A stretch of 64,000 nucleotides of DNA from Rothia mucilaginosa. Its GTDB lineage: Bacteria; Actinomycetota; Actinomycetes; Actinomycetales; Micrococcaceae. Positions 28,823-37,284 of the stretch are shown one piece after another (position 1 is the first letter of the stretch; each line of letters opens with the position of its first letter). Below the pieces are notes generated by a model, which was not told the origin of the DNA, did not search any database, and saw only the letters and a program-made list of their open reading frames with translations. The position numbers were made by a program, and so were the translations under genes. The stretch is from assembly GCF_001548235.1 (NCBI RefSeq), contig NZ_AP014938.1, positions 1,860,001 to 1,924,000 on the forward strand. The letters are read 5' to 3'.

Positions 28823-28841
28823 ATTATGAACTTTTCATAAT
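28823..28841. promoter_or_regulatory. Dyad operator candidate between the IclR gene and leuC
   Basis: ATTATGAA and TTCATAAT form a perfect 8-bp inverted repeat around CTT. Size and spacing suit an IclR-family dimer site, and it lies between the two divergent genes. Confidence 0.55.
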
Positions 28842-28850
28842 AAGTGTTTA

Positions 28851-28940
28851 TGTGGGTTTATGGGTGAAAATATGCGAAAAGTCGCAGAAAAATGCGGGTA
28901 ATCCCGCAAAAATACCCTGGAGTCATAGAATAAACCCACA
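28851..28940. promoter_or_regulatory. Long-range inverted repeat enclosing a short hairpin, leuC upstream region
   Basis: TGTGGGTTTAT (28851-28861) is exactly complementary to ATAAACCCACA (28930-28940). Inside, GCGGG-TAAT-CCCGC (28894-28907) has A-runs on one side and T-runs on the other strand, like a small intrinsic terminator in either direction. The remaining bases to leuC (28941-29138) show no gene and no leucine-rich leader peptide. Confidence 0.4.
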
Positions 28941-29138
28941 CAAAAACACTCGCTGGTTCGGGGTGTTTCTAGGCCGTCTCACAGGCTAAGAATCCGTGAA
29001 AAAATGTGCGACACGCCGCAGGGAAATACCGGTTTGAGGGTCCCATCGGGTACATAATCCGCCTCTCAATCCCCAAAACCAGCGGCACGCACCACCCCGA
29101 ACGCATCCACCGTAGGAACGCATCAAGCAGGAGAAAGC

Positions 29139-30581
29139 ATGACTAGCGAACAGAACGCAACCACCGCGGGCACCCGTCCGCGCACCCTGGCAGAAAAAGT
29201 CTGGGACGCACACGTCGTCGTCCCCGGTGAAAACGGCAAGCCCGACCTGCTCTACATCGACCTGCAGCTACTGCACGAAGTGACCTCGCCCCAGGCATTC
29301 GAAGGTCTGCGCATCGAGAACCGCCCCCTGCGCCGCCTCGACCTGACCATCGCCACCGAGGACCACAACACCCCCACCGACAACATCTTCGGCACCATCG
29401 CCGACCTGACCAGCCGCACCCAGATCGAGACCCTGCGCCGCAACGCCAAGGAATTCGGCGTGCGCATCCACTCCCTCGGCGACGAGGAACAGGGCATCGT
29501 GCACGTGGTCGGCCCGCAGCTCGGTCTGACCATGCCCGGCATGACCATCGTCTGCGGCGACTCCCACACCTCCACCCACGGTGCGTTCGGCGCTCTCGCG
29601 TTCGGTATTGGCACCTCCGAGGTGGAGCACGTCATGGCAACCCAGACCCTGCCCCTGGCACGCTTCAAGACCATGGCAATCAACGTTGAAGGCACCCTCA
29701 AGCCCGGCGTGACCGCCAAGGACATCATCCTCGCCGTCATCGCGCAGATTGGCACCGGCGGCGGTCAGGGCTACGTGCTTGAATACCGCGGCTCCGCAAT
29801 CCGCTCCCTCTCCATGGAGGGCCGCATGACCATGTGCAACATGTCCATTGAGGCGGGCGCACGCGCCGGCATGGTCGCCCCCGACGAGACCACCTTCGAG
29901 TACATCAAGGGTCGCCAGCACGCACCCAAGGGCGAAGAATGGGACAAGGCGGTCGAGTACTGGAAGAGCCTGCCCACCGACGAAGGCGCCGTCTTCGACA
30001 AGGAAATCTTCATCAACGCCGACGAGCTCGAACCCTTCGTCACCTGGGGTACCAACCCCGGTCAGGGTATTCCGCTGAGTCACGCCGTTCCCTCCCCGGA
30101 CGACTTCGAGGACGAGAACGACAAGGTCGCAGCAGAACGCGCCCTCGAATACATGGGCCTGGAGGCGGGCACCCCCATGAAGGAAATCCCCGTGGACGTC
30201 GTCTTCCTGGGTTCCTGCACCAACTCCCGCATCGAGGATCTGCGCGCCGCCGCAGACATTGTGCGTGGCCGCACCATCGCTGAGAACGTACGCATGATGG
30301 TCGTGCCCGGCTCCCAGAAGGTCCGCGCACAGGCAGAAGCAGAAGGCCTGGACAAGGTCTTCAAGGAATTCGGTGCCGACTGGCGCTTCGCCGGCTGCTC
30401 CATGTGCCTGGGCATGAACCCCGACCAGCTGGTACCCGGTGAGCGTTGCGCCTCCACCTCGAACCGTAACTTTGAGGGCCGCCAGGGCAAGGGTGGCCGC
30501 ACCCACCTTGTCTCCCCGGTGGTTGCCGCCGCAACCGCTGTGCGCGGTACCCTGTCCGCCCCGTCCGACGTCGTGGCCTAG
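29139..30581 (+). CDS. leuC: 3-isopropylmalate dehydratase large subunit
   Basis: Catalytic subunit of isopropylmalate isomerase in leucine synthesis, which interconverts 2- and 3-isopropylmalate through a [4Fe-4S] cluster. The 480-aa protein has the aconitase-family blocks [49 protein letters not shown], and the cluster ligands: one Cys in GSCTNSR (about residue 360) and two in GCSMCLGMN (about 420-423). AGGAG precedes ATG 29139. leuD follows 26 bases later with its own ribosome site, so the two subunits are co-transcribed. The upstream region carries dyads that are likely targets of the divergent IclR regulator. Confidence 0.97.
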   Translation: MTSEQNATTAGTRPRTLAEKVWDAHVVVPGENGKPDLLYIDLQLLHEVTSPQAFEGLRIENRPLRRLDLTIATEDHNTPTDNIFGTIADLTSRTQIETLRRNAKEFGVRIHSLGDEEQGIVHVVGPQLGLTMPGMTIVCGDSHTSTHGAFGALAFGIGTSEVEHVMATQTLPLARFKTMAINVEGTLKPGVTAKDIILAVIAQIGTGGGQGYVLEYRGSAIRSLSMEGRMTMCNMSIEAGARAGMVAPDETTFEYIKGRQHAPKGEEWDKAVEYWKSLPTDEGAVFDKEIFINADELEPFVTWGTNPGQGIPLSHAVPSPDDFEDENDKVAAERALEYMGLEAGTPMKEIPVDVVFLGSCTNSRIEDLRAAADIVRGRTIAENVRMMVVPGSQKVRAQAEAEGLDKVFKEFGADWRFAGCSMCLGMNPDQLVPGERCASTSNRNFEGRQGKGGRTHLVSPVVAAATAVRGTLSAPSDVVA

Positions 30582-30607
30582 CACGCCGCTATAGCTAAGG
30601 AGCCATT

Positions 30608-31201
30608 ATGGAACCCATTATTAAGCACACCGGCATTGGCGTGCCGCTGCGTTCTTCGAATGTTGACACCGACCAGATCATTCCCGCCGTCTACCTCAAG
30701 CGAGTGACCAAGACCGGCTTCGACGATGCCCTCTTCGCTAACTGGCGTAAGGACCCCGAGTTCGTCCTGAACCAGGAGCCCTACAAGCACGGCAGCGTGC
30801 TGGTGGCGGGTCCGGACTTCGGTACCGGTTCTTCCCGTGAGCACGCCGTGTGGGCGCTGCGCGACTACGGTTTCAAGGTCGTTATTTCTGCTCGTTTTGC
30901 CGATATTTTCCGCGGCAACTCCGGTAAGCAGGGCCTGGTCACCGCACAGGTTGCACAGGACGATATTGAGCTGATTTGGAATGCGCTGGAGCACGAGCCC
31001 GGCACCGAAATCACCGTTGACCTGGAATCCAAGACCGTAACCGTGGGCGCGCTGGTCGTTCCCTTCGAAATTGACGACTACGTGCGCTGGCGCCTCATGG
31101 AGGGCCTGGACGACATTGGTCTGACCCTGCAGAACCTCGAGGCTATTGAGGCGTACGAGGCGAAGCGCCCCTCCTGGATGCCCCGCACCCAGGAACTCTA
31201 A
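30608..31201 (+). CDS. leuD: 3-isopropylmalate dehydratase small subunit
   Basis: Swivel-domain partner of LeuC that completes the substrate site. The 197-aa protein has the typical blocks [34 protein letters not shown] and [10 protein letters not shown], with the Ser and Arg that bind substrate in GSSREH. AAGGAG lies seven bases ahead of ATG 30608. It is the last gene of the leuCD unit and is followed by a strong terminator. Confidence 0.97.
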   Translation: MEPIIKHTGIGVPLRSSNVDTDQIIPAVYLKRVTKTGFDDALFANWRKDPEFVLNQEPYKHGSVLVAGPDFGTGSSREHAVWALRDYGFKVVISARFADIFRGNSGKQGLVTAQVAQDDIELIWNALEHEPGTEITVDLESKTVTVGALVVPFEIDDYVRWRLMEGLDDIGLTLQNLEAIEAYEAKRPSWMPRTQEL

Positions 31202-31243
31202 ATAGGGGAGCTCTCAGCCGAGCGCTCTAAAACCTAGAGGTAT

Positions 31244-31288
31244 AAAGCTCGAAGGCGGCGACTAAATCAGTCGCCGCCTTCGAGCTTT
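31244..31288 (+). terminator. Terminator of leuCD
   Basis: A perfect 20-bp stem: the arm starting AAAGCTCGAAGG (31244-31263) pairs with the arm ending CCTTCGAGCTTT (31269-31288) around AAATC. TTTTC is at the end. Confidence 0.93.
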
Positions 31289-31335
31289 TCTGCATCCGAA
31301 CCTTTACGTACCAAAACCTCGGCACACATATAAAA

Positions 31336-31370
31336 GCGCCTCCCCGGAGCATCAGCTTCCGGGGAGGCGC
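31336..31370 (-). terminator. Terminator of the glycine-rich protein gene
   Basis: GCGCCTCCCCGGA (31336-31348) pairs with TCCGGGGAGGCGC (31358-31370). On the minus strand TTTTATATG follows. Confidence 0.85.
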
Positions 31371-31390
31371 ATTTATTCAATACCTAGAGC

Positions 31391-32839
31391 TTAGGCGCCC
31401 TCAGTGATGGGGGTGTTCAGGGTTGCGTTCTCGGTGCAGCTGTACAGCGCCGCCGAACCGGGGGAGCGCACGTCCGCGGTCGGGTTGGCGTTCTGCGCGG
31501 TGGCAAGAGCGAAGTCAGAAACCACCTCGTGGTTAATGTAGCTGCCGCCTGCACCGCCGCCGCTGCTCAGAGAGCTGAGCGAGTAGATGTTTCCTTCGCT
31601 CTCGAACTGCACCTGACGGCCGAAAACGCTCTCGTAGTACGCGCCGACGGTCCAGATGTTCAGGCCTGCGCCGCCGCCGCCGTAGCCGGCGCCTCCGCCG
31701 GATGCTACGGAAGTGAGGGAGAGCTTGCCGTAGGTGTGGGAGAGCAACGCGCCGGAGCCGCCCTTACCGCGGTAGGAGCCGGTAGCGTCCGCACCGCCGG
31801 TGCCCTTCTCCTTCTCACTCACGGAGTCGCCCTCGTAGCGGTAGTAGCGCGGGAAATCGTAGGAATCGAACCAGGGCTCGGACATGGGCAGGAGCTTCAG
31901 CTCGTTGTTCTCGTCGAGGACGCCGATCAATGCCTCACCGAGGGTACCCGCGACGCCGGAGCGACCAGCGGTACCGCCGGTGACCATGAGGCGCATGTCG
32001 AGGGTCTTGTCGTCCTCGTCGAGGGGCATGAATTCCTGGTAGGGGCTTGCCATGAGCATGCCGCCCTGACCGGTGTTGTCGGTGCCCAGGTCGCCGCCTG
32101 CGCTGCCGCCTGCGGTGGTGGATGCGTCGCGGCTGTCCAGTGCCACGCGCAGTGCCGGGTTCAGCTGATCCTTGGGCTGGGTATCGAAGAAGCTCTGGTG
32201 GGTGGTGAGGGTTCCCAGCTGTGCGCCGCCGCCACCTGCACCCGCAACGGCTACGACGGTGACTGCGCCGTCGCGGACGAGCTCGACCGCGGAGGAACCG
32301 CCGCCGGATGCACCGTACACGTAGCCGCTGTTAGTACCCACTACCTGCGCTGTGCCGGTTGCGGTGCTGGAGCCGGTGGAGTCGCCGCCCGCTGCGTAGC
32401 CTTCGCCGCCGAGTGCGGGCTTCGCGCCGGACGCCGAGCCGACGCCGCCGTTACCCGCCCAGACGCGCAGGATATCGCCGGGCTTGACCGCCAGAACGCC
32501 GCTGAGCTGCGCGCCGGCACCGCCGCCAGCTAGGGATGCGTTCGTGACGTCGGTCAGGTAGCTGGGGGTGAAGGAAGATGCGGCACCGCCGGCACCTCCC
32601 ACGAGGTCGAATCGTACTCGTCCAACGCCTTCAGGGACGAGCCATTCGGTGTATGCACCAGCCTTGTCGTCGAAGCCGGTTGCGGTCGGCTTGAGGGTCA
32701 GGGCGGGGGAACAGGTGGGCTCGCCGCTTGCCGCCCATGCAGGGACGGTTGTGCTGGCGATGATAACGGGGGCGCTCCATGCCGCACCCTGTACGAGGCG
32801 GCGGCGTGAAATGCGTGATGCAGTGTTGTGATGTGTCAT
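31391..32839 (-). CDS. Tat-exported glycine-rich surface protein
   Basis: A 482-aa secreted protein of unknown function. The N-terminus is a full twin-arginine signal (SRISRRRLVQG) with hydrophobic core and a probable AWA cleavage site near residue 36. The mature part is rich in Gly, Ser and Ala. It has recurring GGAGG, GGGGAQ, GGGAGYGGGGAG and GGGAGGSY blocks between beta-like strands such as VRFDLVGGAGGAA and LRVWAGNGG. This resembles the glycine-rich domain found in bacterial surface proteins and in animal ALK/LTK receptors; that likeness is from memory. Two Cys, one near each end (EPTC, YSCTE), could clamp the domain. No LPXTG, lipobox or C-terminal membrane span is seen, so it may be released. 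GGAGGA precedes ATG 32839. Confidence 0.75.
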   Translation of the reverse strand: MTHHNTASRISRRRLVQGAAWSAPVIIASTTVPAWAASGEPTCSPALTLKPTATGFDDKAGAYTEWLVPEGVGRVRFDLVGGAGGAASSFTPSYLTDVTNASLAGGGAGAQLSGVLAVKPGDILRVWAGNGGVGSASGAKPALGGEGYAAGGDSTGSSTATGTAQVVGTNSGYVYGASGGGSSAVELVRDGAVTVVAVAGAGGGGAQLGTLTTHQSFFDTQPKDQLNPALRVALDSRDASTTAGGSAGGDLGTDNTGQGGMLMASPYQEFMPLDEDDKTLDMRLMVTGGTAGRSGVAGTLGEALIGVLDENNELKLLPMSEPWFDSYDFPRYYRYEGDSVSEKEKGTGGADATGSYRGKGGSGALLSHTYGKLSLTSVASGGGAGYGGGGAGLNIWTVGAYYESVFGRQVQFESEGNIYSLSSLSSGGGAGGSYINHEVVSDFALATAQNANPTADVRSPGSAALYSCTENATLNTPITEGA

Positions 32840-32856
32840 ATTGGGTCCTCCGGTTG

Positions 32857-32878
32857 TTTCGCGGATGCAGCCGCGAAA
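32857..32878 (-). promoter_or_regulatory. Leader hairpin of the glycine-rich protein gene
   Basis: TTTCGCGG (32857-32864) pairs perfectly with CCGCGAAA (32871-32878) around six bases, just upstream of the ribosome site. It could stabilise the mRNA 5' end or modulate translation. Confidence 0.4.
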
Positions 32879-33538
32879 TAACCTGTGGTTGGTTGCGATG
32901 TGCCCTGGTTTTTAGTTGACTTTCGAATATTTACGGTGATGTTGAGGTGAATTTTTGAAGTTGAAGTGAGTCAGGAAGCCGAACCGTTGTGGTTGGGCGC
33001 CATCGCAGGGTTTATGCAGTGAATACACGCCCGTTCCCTGCCGTGAGGCTCCGTACTGCATGGAGCAACGGCAATGCCGGCGCAGATGCCGCAGCTGAGA
33101 GCCGATTGGCTCCTCGGTGAGAGTGGAGGCGCCGTTCAGCGGGTAAGAGTGTGCACGTTATTGTAGGGGGGAGGTTACTCTCAAGTTCAAATTCGTGCGT
33201 CAAAAAGACGAAACTGGCGTCAAATTTCGGTGAAGAACCAGAAAATGTTTGCATTGTTGTGAATATTTGTGTATCTTTTTGTTTTTTCCGGCACTGAATC
33301 TGGAGGGGTCAGAGCGGTTTATCACACACACAACGGAGCAAAATCCCAGTCACGAGTTCCAAAGGCTCTTCAGTGTTTGGAGCACCTTTACGCAGGGCTT
33401 AGAATAATGATGAATATATGCGCCCGTTTCACCCTGCTACCGGCAGAGGGCACGGCACGTATGAGCGTATGAGAACGCGGCGTATCGGCACACTGTTAAA
33501 GTTCGGCCTAAACCAGCCGACTCCACAAAGGATTTTTA
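32879..33538. other. Intergenic region between the glycine-rich gene and murA
   Basis: About 660 bases that carry the two divergent promoters. GC is lower than in flanking genes, especially at 32920-32960 and 33180-33290. Frames of 60-80 codons occur on both strands but lack ribosome sites and normal codon use. No RNA gene or strong repeat was recognised. Confidence 0.4.
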
Positions 33539-34972
33539 ATGACTGAGAACATCAGCAAGCTTCGCATTGAAGGTGGCACTCCGCTCGTTGGTGAGGTCCA
33601 CGTTCGAGGCGCCAAGAACCTGGTGCCCAAGGCGATGGTCGCAGCACTGCACGGTTCGACCCCCTCGACCCTGCGTAACGTCCCCGACCTGAGCGATGTC
33701 GAAATCGTTACCACCCTCGTGGAGCTGCACGGCGCAAAGGTCGACTACGACCGCGAAGCTGGTGTTCTGACCCTCAACCCCGCACAGGATGCAACCACCG
33801 CTGCAAAGAACGCAGAGGAGATTCAGCTCTTCGGCGGTAACTCCCGCATCCCGATTCTGATGGTGGGCCCGCTGCTGCACACCCTCGGTACCGCACGCAT
33901 CCCCAACCTGGGTGGTTGCAAGATCGGTGACCGCCCCATCGACTACCATATGTCTGCACTGCGCAAGTTCGGCGCGGTCGTTGAGAAGGACGATGAAACC
34001 GGCACCACCCTGATCGTTCCCGAAGAGGGCCTGAAGGGTGCAGAGATTGTGCTGAACTACCCCTCCGTGGGCGCTACCGAGCAGGTTCTGCTCACCGGTG
34101 TGCGCGCTAAGGGTAAGACCGTCCTGCGCAACGCAGCGATTGAGCCCGAAATTATTGACCTGATTGCTGTTCTGCAGAAGATGGGTGCCATCATCTTCAT
34201 TAACGAGGACCGCACCATCGTCATTGAGGGCGTGGACGAGCTGACCGGCTACGATCACGCGTCCCTGCCCGACCGCAACGAGTCCGCTTCCTGGGCTTCT
34301 GCGGCTCTGGCTACCGGCGGCGATATTTTCGTGCGCGGCGCAGCTCAGAAGGATATGACTGCGTTCCTGAACCAGTTCCGCAAGATGGGCGGCCTGTACG
34401 AGGTGACCGCCGAGGGTATCCGCTTCACCCACCCGGCTCAGCGCACCCCCGGTGCCCAGCTGAAGCCCATCGTCTTTGAGACCAATGTGCACCCCGGCTT
34501 CATGACCGACTGGCAGCAGCCCCTCGTTGTGGCGCTGACCCAGGCTAAGGGCGCGTCCATTGTGCACGAGACCGTGTACGAGGAGCGTTTCGGCTTCACC
34601 AACGCCCTGAAGCAGATGGGTGCAGATATTGTCGTCATGCGTGACTGCGTGGGCGGTGCACCCTGCCGTTTCGAGGGTAAGGGCTACGGCCACTCCGCTA
34701 TTATTTCTGGCCCCACCCCGCTGACCGGTGCCGACATTGAGGTTCCGGACCTGCGCGGCGGCTTCTCCCACATCATTGCTGCTCTGGCGGCTAAGGGCAC
34801 CTCTCACGTGAGCGGTGTTGAGCTGATTGCTCGCGGCTACGAGAACTTTGAGGAGAAGCTCAAGGGCCTGGGTGCCAACTTTGAGGTGCTGGCACGCAAG
34901 GCGTCGAAGGCTCCCAAGCCCGATGCGGCAATCGTCGTTGTTGAGCCCGAGGAAGTTGAGGTTCAGGACTAG
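33539..34972 (+). CDS. murA: UDP-N-acetylglucosamine 1-carboxyvinyltransferase
   Basis: First committed enzyme of peptidoglycan synthesis: transfers enolpyruvate from PEP to UDP-GlcNAc in the cytoplasm. The protein is 477 aa, longer than the usual 420. The extra length includes a C-terminal acidic tail with PKPDAAIVVVEPEEVE. It starts with the typical KLRIEGGTPLVGEVHVRGAKN block. The active-site cysteine is present in LGGCKIGDRPIDYH (about residue 127), so the enzyme is of the fosfomycin-sensitive Cys type rather than the Asp variant. AAAGGA precedes ATG 33539. The stop codon shares its last base with the next start, so plsC is translationally coupled. Confidence 0.95.
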   Translation: MTENISKLRIEGGTPLVGEVHVRGAKNLVPKAMVAALHGSTPSTLRNVPDLSDVEIVTTLVELHGAKVDYDREAGVLTLNPAQDATTAAKNAEEIQLFGGNSRIPILMVGPLLHTLGTARIPNLGGCKIGDRPIDYHMSALRKFGAVVEKDDETGTTLIVPEEGLKGAEIVLNYPSVGATEQVLLTGVRAKGKTVLRNAAIEPEIIDLIAVLQKMGAIIFINEDRTIVIEGVDELTGYDHASLPDRNESASWASAALATGGDIFVRGAAQKDMTAFLNQFRKMGGLYEVTAEGIRFTHPAQRTPGAQLKPIVFETNVHPGFMTDWQQPLVVALTQAKGASIVHETVYEERFGFTNALKQMGADIVVMRDCVGGAPCRFEGKGYGHSAIISGPTPLTGADIEVPDLRGGFSHIIAALAAKGTSHVSGVELIARGYENFEEKLKGLGANFEVLARKASKAPKPDAAIVVVEPEEVEVQD

Positions 34973-35829
34973 TGAGCGGACAGCAGGGAAAGCAGGCTCT
35001 GCCTGAGATTGAGCCCACCGCCTCCGGTGATGCTCTGTACAAGGTGCTCGGTAACGCTGCGCGCGGGCTGTACAAGCTCATCGCACGCGTTGAGATTACC
35101 GGCCGTGAGAACCTGCCCAAGAGCGGCGGGTACATTATCGTGGCTAACCACACCACCGAGCTTGACCCGGTGACCGTGGCTTTCCCTGCTTTCGTTGAGG
35201 GCGCCCTGCCGCGCTTCTTGGCGAAGGATTCGCTGTTCCGCGCTCCCGTGCTCGGCTACATTATGCGCAAGCTCGCGCATATTCCTGTGGTTCGCGGTTC
35301 GGTGGATGCGCGTAAGTCCCTGATTACCGCCCGCAAGATTGTTGAGGCTGGCGGTGCCGTCGTGATTTTCCCGGAGGGCACCACCACCCACGATCCGCAG
35401 TTGTGGCCCATGCAGGCGCGTACCGGCGCGGCTCGTTTGGCGCTTGCGACCGGTGCGCCCGTCTTCCCGGTGGCGCACTGGGGTGATGAGCAGATTCTCG
35501 GTTACGTGGATGAGCCCGGCGAGGACGGCCGCATCAAGGAGAAGCGTAAGATTTCGCTGTTCCCGCGCAAGACCGTCCGCGTGAAGGTTGGTAAGGCACT
35601 GGACATCGCCTCCCTCGTTGAGGACGCCAGCCCCGAGGCTAAGCACACCCGCACCGAACTGGGCGTGGTCACCGACGCGATGCTGGACGCTATTACCGCC
35701 GAGCTGGAGAAAATCCGCGGCGAGAAAGCTCCTGAGGGTCGTTGGAACCCGCGCACGAAGCGTCGTGAAGCTCCCGGCACCCCCTCCGGTCCGGTCGGTG
35801 GCGCGCTCGGCGAACCGGACGAAAAGTAG
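34972..35829 (+). CDS. plsC: 1-acyl-sn-glycerol-3-phosphate acyltransferase
   Basis: Membrane-associated acyltransferase that adds the second fatty acid to lysophosphatidate in phospholipid synthesis. The 285-aa protein has the NHxxxxD catalytic motif as NHTTELD, the arginine block FLAKDSLF, GSVDARKS and FPEGTTTH. The C-terminal 50 residues are charged, with Lys/Arg/Pro, and beyond the fold. The start is GTG 34972, whose first base is the last base of the murA stop, so reinitiation is expected. gpsA follows, which makes the glycerol phosphate backbone used by this pathway. Confidence 0.92.
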   Translation: MSGQQGKQALPEIEPTASGDALYKVLGNAARGLYKLIARVEITGRENLPKSGGYIIVANHTTELDPVTVAFPAFVEGALPRFLAKDSLFRAPVLGYIMRKLAHIPVVRGSVDARKSLITARKIVEAGGAVVIFPEGTTTHDPQLWPMQARTGAARLALATGAPVFPVAHWGDEQILGYVDEPGEDGRIKEKRKISLFPRKTVRVKVGKALDIASLVEDASPEAKHTRTELGVVTDAMLDAITAELEKIRGEKAPEGRWNPRTKRREAPGTPSGPVGGALGEPDEK

Positions 35830-35854
35830 TATTCCCGCTGGGAACCATTGAGAG

Positions 35855-35889
35855 CCCCGATAGGTACCCGACCGGGCACCTATCAGGGG
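35855..35889 (+). other. Hairpin between plsC and gpsA
   Basis: CCCCGATAGGT (35855-35865) pairs with ACCTATCaGGGG (35878-35889), with an inner CCC/GGG. There is no T-run, so attenuation or mRNA stability is more likely than termination. Two AAGGACCTCA direct repeats (about 35898-35920) follow ahead of the gpsA start. Confidence 0.4.
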
Positions 35890-35939
35890 GTTCACCCAAG
35901 GACCTCATCCAAGGACCTCACAAGGAAGATGGTGTTTTC

Positions 35940-37058
35940 GTGACCTTCTTTGGACGCACCCCCGCAGCAAGCCCTGAATTTACCCCTCCGGCAACCGTAC
36001 AGTCTATTGCGGTGCTCGGCGCCGGTAGCTGGGGCACCGCTTTCGCTAAGATCGCGGCGGATGCTGCCCGCGAGCGCGGCGATAACACCCGCGTGACCCT
36101 CATCGGTCGTGATGAGCAGGTGATGGCTGAGTGCGAACGCACCCGCGAGAATGCCCGCTATTTTCCGGGAATGAAGCTGCCGGATAACATGCACTTCACG
36201 GCGGATGCCCCCGCGGCGCTGACCGGCGCCGATATTGTGGTTCTTGCCTTGCCCGCGCAGGTTCTGCGTTCGCAGTTGCAGAGCTTCGCCCGCTATATTG
36301 AGTCGAACGCCATGCTGGTGTCTTTGGCGAAGGGCCTGGAGACCGGTACGGGTCTGCGCATGTCGCAGGTCATTACCGAGGAGCTGGAAGAATCCATGGC
36401 TCTGCGCGGTGCTGATCTGCGCGCGATTGGCCATATTCCGCACCGCGTATGCGTGCTCTCGGGCCCGAACCTGGCGAAGGAAATCATGGGGGAGGAGCCT
36501 ACCGCCTCCGTGGTTGCGGCTCGTACCCTGCCGGTGGCTGAGTCTGTTGCTCACGCGATTGCGTGCGCGTACTTCCGCCCGTACACCAACACGGATGTGG
36601 TGGGTACCGAAATTGGTGGCCTGGTGAAGAATGTGATTGCCCTTTGCGTGGGTATTTGCGAGGGCCGCAATTACGGCGATAACTCGAAGGCGTCCATTAT
36701 GACGCGCGGTCTGGCGGAGATTACCCGCCTGGCGGTGGCGTTGGGCGGCGAGGCTGCGACGATGAGCGGTCTTGCCGGTATGGGTGACTTGATTGCGACC
36801 TGCTCTTCACCGCTGTCTCGTAACCACACGGCGGGCCGCCTGCTGGCTCAGGGTGTTACCCCTGACCGCCTGCACGAGCATATGAGCCAGACCGCTGAGT
36901 CGATTAAGTCGGCGCCGGTGGTGGCTGAGTTGGCTCGTCGTCACGGCGTGGAGATGCCCATTGTTGAGGCTGTGGTGGCTGTGCTTTCGGGCCGTATTGG
37001 CATTGAGGAGTTGGCGCCTCAGTTGTTGGGTCGCCGCCTCAAGCATGAGAGCCACTAG
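35940..37058 (+). CDS. gpsA: Glycerol-3-phosphate dehydrogenase [NAD(P)+]
   Basis: Reduces dihydroxyacetone phosphate to sn-glycerol 3-phosphate, the phospholipid backbone. The 372-aa protein carries the Rossmann motif VLGAGSWGTAFAKI after an N-terminal extension of about 25 residues, then LALPAQVLRSQL, SLAKGLETGTG, SGPNLAKEI, the catalytic Lys region GGLVKNVIALCVGI and GLAGMGDLIATCSS, all typical of GpsA. GTG 35940 is the start, behind AAGGAAG at 35922-35928. A five-codon mini frame ATGGTGTTTTCGTGA (35929-35943) overlaps it and could couple or tune initiation. It lies within a lipid/wall precursor row. Confidence 0.94.
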   Translation: MTFFGRTPAASPEFTPPATVQSIAVLGAGSWGTAFAKIAADAARERGDNTRVTLIGRDEQVMAECERTRENARYFPGMKLPDNMHFTADAPAALTGADIVVLALPAQVLRSQLQSFARYIESNAMLVSLAKGLETGTGLRMSQVITEELEESMALRGADLRAIGHIPHRVCVLSGPNLAKEIMGEEPTASVVAARTLPVAESVAHAIACAYFRPYTNTDVVGTEIGGLVKNVIALCVGICEGRNYGDNSKASIMTRGLAEITRLAVALGGEAATMSGLAGMGDLIATCSSPLSRNHTAGRLLAQGVTPDRLHEHMSQTAESIKSAPVVAELARRHGVEMPIVEAVVAVLSGRIGIEELAPQLLGRRLKHESH

Positions 37059-37284
37059 GTTTTGAAGCTTTCTGGTGTGCGGGCACCCCTTGATTCGGGT
37101 TGTGTGCCAGGACATACTAGAAGAAGATTGAATGTAAACATCCAAGGACGGATACCGTTGCGGAAAACCGGTGCGTGAGAAACGCATCAGTGACCGCGAC
37201 GGTATTCGTGCGTTAGGATTATTGACGCATTGCCGTTCCACCTTCCGGACCTAAGGGTAGGGGAACATTGACTAGGAGAAATAT

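Noticed and set aside
28752..29138. A leucine-rich leader peptide (leuL) for leuCD
   Set aside because: No short frame with a run of Leu codons was found.
33012..33472. Short frames between the glycine-rich gene and murA
   Set aside because: Poor codon use and no start signals.
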